The translations under genes and the position numbers were made by a program. This document shows, piece after piece, positions 5,196 through 6,171 of a stretch of DNA of 6,171 nt. Each line of letters begins with the position of its first letter. Position 1 is the first letter of the stretch. Source of the DNA: Heliobacteriaceae bacterium (GTDB taxonomy: Bacteria > Cyanobacteriota > Vampirovibrionia > Gastranaerophilales > Gastranaerophilaceae); the NCBI GenBank assembly GCA_031267015.1, contig JAIRZW010000045.1:1-6171 (forward strand), given 5' to 3'. The notes below the pieces were generated by a model that was given only the letters and a program-made list of their open reading frames with translations, was not told where the DNA came from and did not search any database.

Positions 5196-6171
5196 TCTTC
5201 ATATACCTTTTGTTTAGATGTGTTTCTTGCTGATTGCCGCTTTTTACCGCTTATTTTAGCTGCCGTACGGCAGCCGCTGATTTTTTGGGCTGTCTCTGTT
5301 TTTGTGCCCTCGTATTTGACTTTTTCCTTGTAACCGCGCGCTTCTTCGACAAATTGCAAATAGCTTTCATAACGGCCCGGGTGGATTTTGTCAAGGTTCT
5401 CAAGCACGCCGCAGCCGCTTTCGCTCAGGTGGAGGCAGTCGCTGAATTTACACGTGTACTGCGAAAATTCATCAAACAATCCAGAAACCTCCTGCGGCAG
5501 AAGAAAGTCAAACTTAACGTTACTAAAGCCCGGAGTATCCACTACTCGGGTTGAGAGTTGCGGCGGTCGAGCCGGCGAGTTGAGGGTTGAGAGTTTGATT
5601 ATTTCGCAGTGGCGGGTGGTGTGGACTCCGCGCTGGTTTTTCTCACTCACGGCCTTGGTTTTCAGGTTTAGGCCGGGCGTCATGGCGTTAATCAGGCTTG
5701 ATTTGCCCGCGCCGGAGTTCCCGCAAAGCACGGTTATCTTCCCTTCCAAAAGCTTTTGAAACGGCTCTAATCCGTTTTTTTCTTTGGCCGAAGTAAATAC
5801 AATTTCAAACCCGGAATAAACAGAATCCAAAAAGTCAGGAGGCGCAAGCAGGTCGTCTTTATTAAAACACAATTTTACAGGAATGTTGTAATATTTTGCA
5901 AGCGCAATATAGCGGTTTAGCTGGTTTAAGTCCAAATCCGGCTCTTTTAGCGCGGAAACAATTATAATCTGGTCGATATTTGCCACACTCGGACGCGGAA
6001 TGTAGTTTTTGCGCGGCATTACGCTCTCTATAACCCCGTCCGCAAACTCCACAAAATCCCCGACATAAATCTTTTCCCGGCGCTTTTTCAGAACTTCACG
6101 AATTTTGCATTCGTAAGTTTTTTCGCCGTCGTCGACATAATAAAAATCAGAATGGATTTTATAAATTTGAC
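5180..6171 (-). CDS. rsgA: Ribosome small-subunit-dependent GTPase RsgA (5' end outside the window)
   Basis: RsgA is a circularly permuted GTPase that checks late 30S subunit assembly. The frame stays open to the window edge, and 329 residues are visible. They begin with the OB-fold (QIYKIHSDFYYVDDGEKTYE...YVGDFVEF), so only a few N-terminal residues are missing; a GTG at 6052 is internal, not the start. Permuted G motifs in order: G4 NKDD (103-106), G5 TSAK (about 126-129), G1 GNSGAGKSS (150-158), G2 HTT (183-185), G3 DTPG (211-214). The zinc site C240-x4-C245-x-H247-x5-C253 has exactly the known spacing. Twenty-five residues separate HTT from DTPG, against about 14-15 in E. coli and B. subtilis; the excess (SSTLNSPARPPQLST-like, 194-207) is encoded by the dispersed repeat. 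The C-terminal tail (about 285-329) is long and lysine-rich and contains a second small repeat. The stop lies 16 bases inside the next gene (prenyl synthase), which is probably co-transcribed. Confidence 0.95.
   Translation of the reverse strand, partial: QIYKIHSDFYYVDDGEKTYECKIREVLKKRREKIYVGDFVEFADGVIESVMPRKNYIPRPSVANIDQIIIVSALKEPDLDLNQLNRYIALAKYYNIPVKLCFNKDDLLAPPDFLDSVYSGFEIVFTSAKEKNGLEPFQKLLEGKITVLCGNSGAGKSSLINAMTPGLNLKTKAVSEKNQRGVHTTRHCEIIKLSTLNSPARPPQLSTRVVDTPGFSNVKFDFLLPQEVSGLFDEFSQYTCKFSDCLHLSESGCGVLENLDKIHPGRYESYLQFVEEARGYKEKVKYEGTKTETAQKISGCRTAAKISGKKRQSARNTSKQKVYEEWKTT
5247..5284. repeat. 16-bp perfect palindrome between 11-bp direct repeats in the rsgA tail
   Basis: GCTGCCGTACGGCAGC (5259-5274) is its own reverse complement. 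It is bracketed by CCGCTTATTTT (5247-5257) and CCGCTGATTTT (5274-5284), a direct repeat with one mismatch. The period is 27 bases, nine codons, so the protein reads KISG-CRTAA-KISG and the frame is kept. It is in a poorly conserved tail, where an insertion would be tolerated. Confidence 0.7.
5550..5596 (-). repeat. In-gene repeat copy C (rsgA, between G2 and G3)
   Basis: The core at 5550-5583 matches copies A and B at 33 of 34 bases (GTTGAGAG instead of GTTGAGGG). A tail of GGGTTGAGAGTTT follows (5584-5596). In the gene it encodes STLNSPARPPQLST in the same reading register as copy A (PSTINSPARPPQPST). It occupies the beta-hairpin loop between switch I (HTT) and DTPG, close to the nucleotide site. 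Confidence 0.88.

Noticed and set aside
2727..5596. Three copies of a 34-bp repeat as a CRISPR array
   Set aside because: The copies are 0.8-2 kb apart, each inside a different gene and translated, with no spacers or cas genes.
6050..6052. GTG as the rsgA start
   Set aside because: The frame continues upstream to the window edge and encodes the expected OB-fold, so the gene is cut by the window, not short.

Overview
The window looks like chromosomal DNA from a non-photosynthetic relative of the Cyanobacteria (Melainabacteria/Vampirovibrionia, perhaps the gut order Gastranaerophilales). This assignment is an inference. It rests on a prenyl synthase with the cyanobacterial CrtE-like NHKVFGE segment, a PBS-lyase-type HEAT-repeat protein, a cyanobacterial-style HEINTP histidine kinase, and a small protein with a PSFTG segment that I associate from memory with that group. 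No marker gene in the window settles it.

Layout, left to right. (1) Bases 1-407 (+) hold the 3' end of a secreted or surface-type protein with an Lcl_C/FISUMP (C-type-lectin-like) C-terminus. Its last ~30 codons switch abruptly to runs of NNC codons, the signature expected of the variable region of a diversity-generating retroelement (DGR) target. (2) A small hairpin and a bidirectional terminator (482-509) separate it from a HEAT-repeat gene (529-1383, -). (3) An AT-rich 346-base spacer with a GC-rich patch follows. (4) Next are a soluble PAS/GAF histidine kinase (1730-3400, -) and a divergent-PAP2 (DUF212) membrane protein (3467-3931, -). Both have an extended -10 box placed so that the mRNA would be leaderless or nearly so. 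(5) A small unknown gene (4025-4330, +) diverges from DUF212 and overlaps tail-to-tail with the prenyl synthase gene ispA/crtE (4320-5195, -). That gene overlaps the end of the ribosome-assembly GTPase gene rsgA (5180 to beyond 6171, -), whose first few codons lie outside the window.

The most striking observation is one GC-rich 34-bp sequence, with GTTGAGG-type heptamers around it, that occurs three times. Each copy lies inside a different conserved gene (histidine kinase, prenyl synthase, rsgA), always in the same orientation relative to the gene, always keeping the frame open, and in two different reading frames. In rsgA and the prenyl synthase it sits in a loop between conserved motifs and adds about 9-11 residues compared with known homologues. 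This resembles the Rickettsia palindromic elements that insert peptide-coding DNA into genes. A separate 27-bp in-frame unit with a perfect 16-bp palindrome lies in the rsgA C-terminal tail.

The genes do not form one pathway. rsgA and the prenyl synthase gene are probably co-transcribed and translationally coupled. DUF212 and the kinase are same-strand neighbours that seem to have their own promoters. The histidine kinase has no response regulator beside it here.
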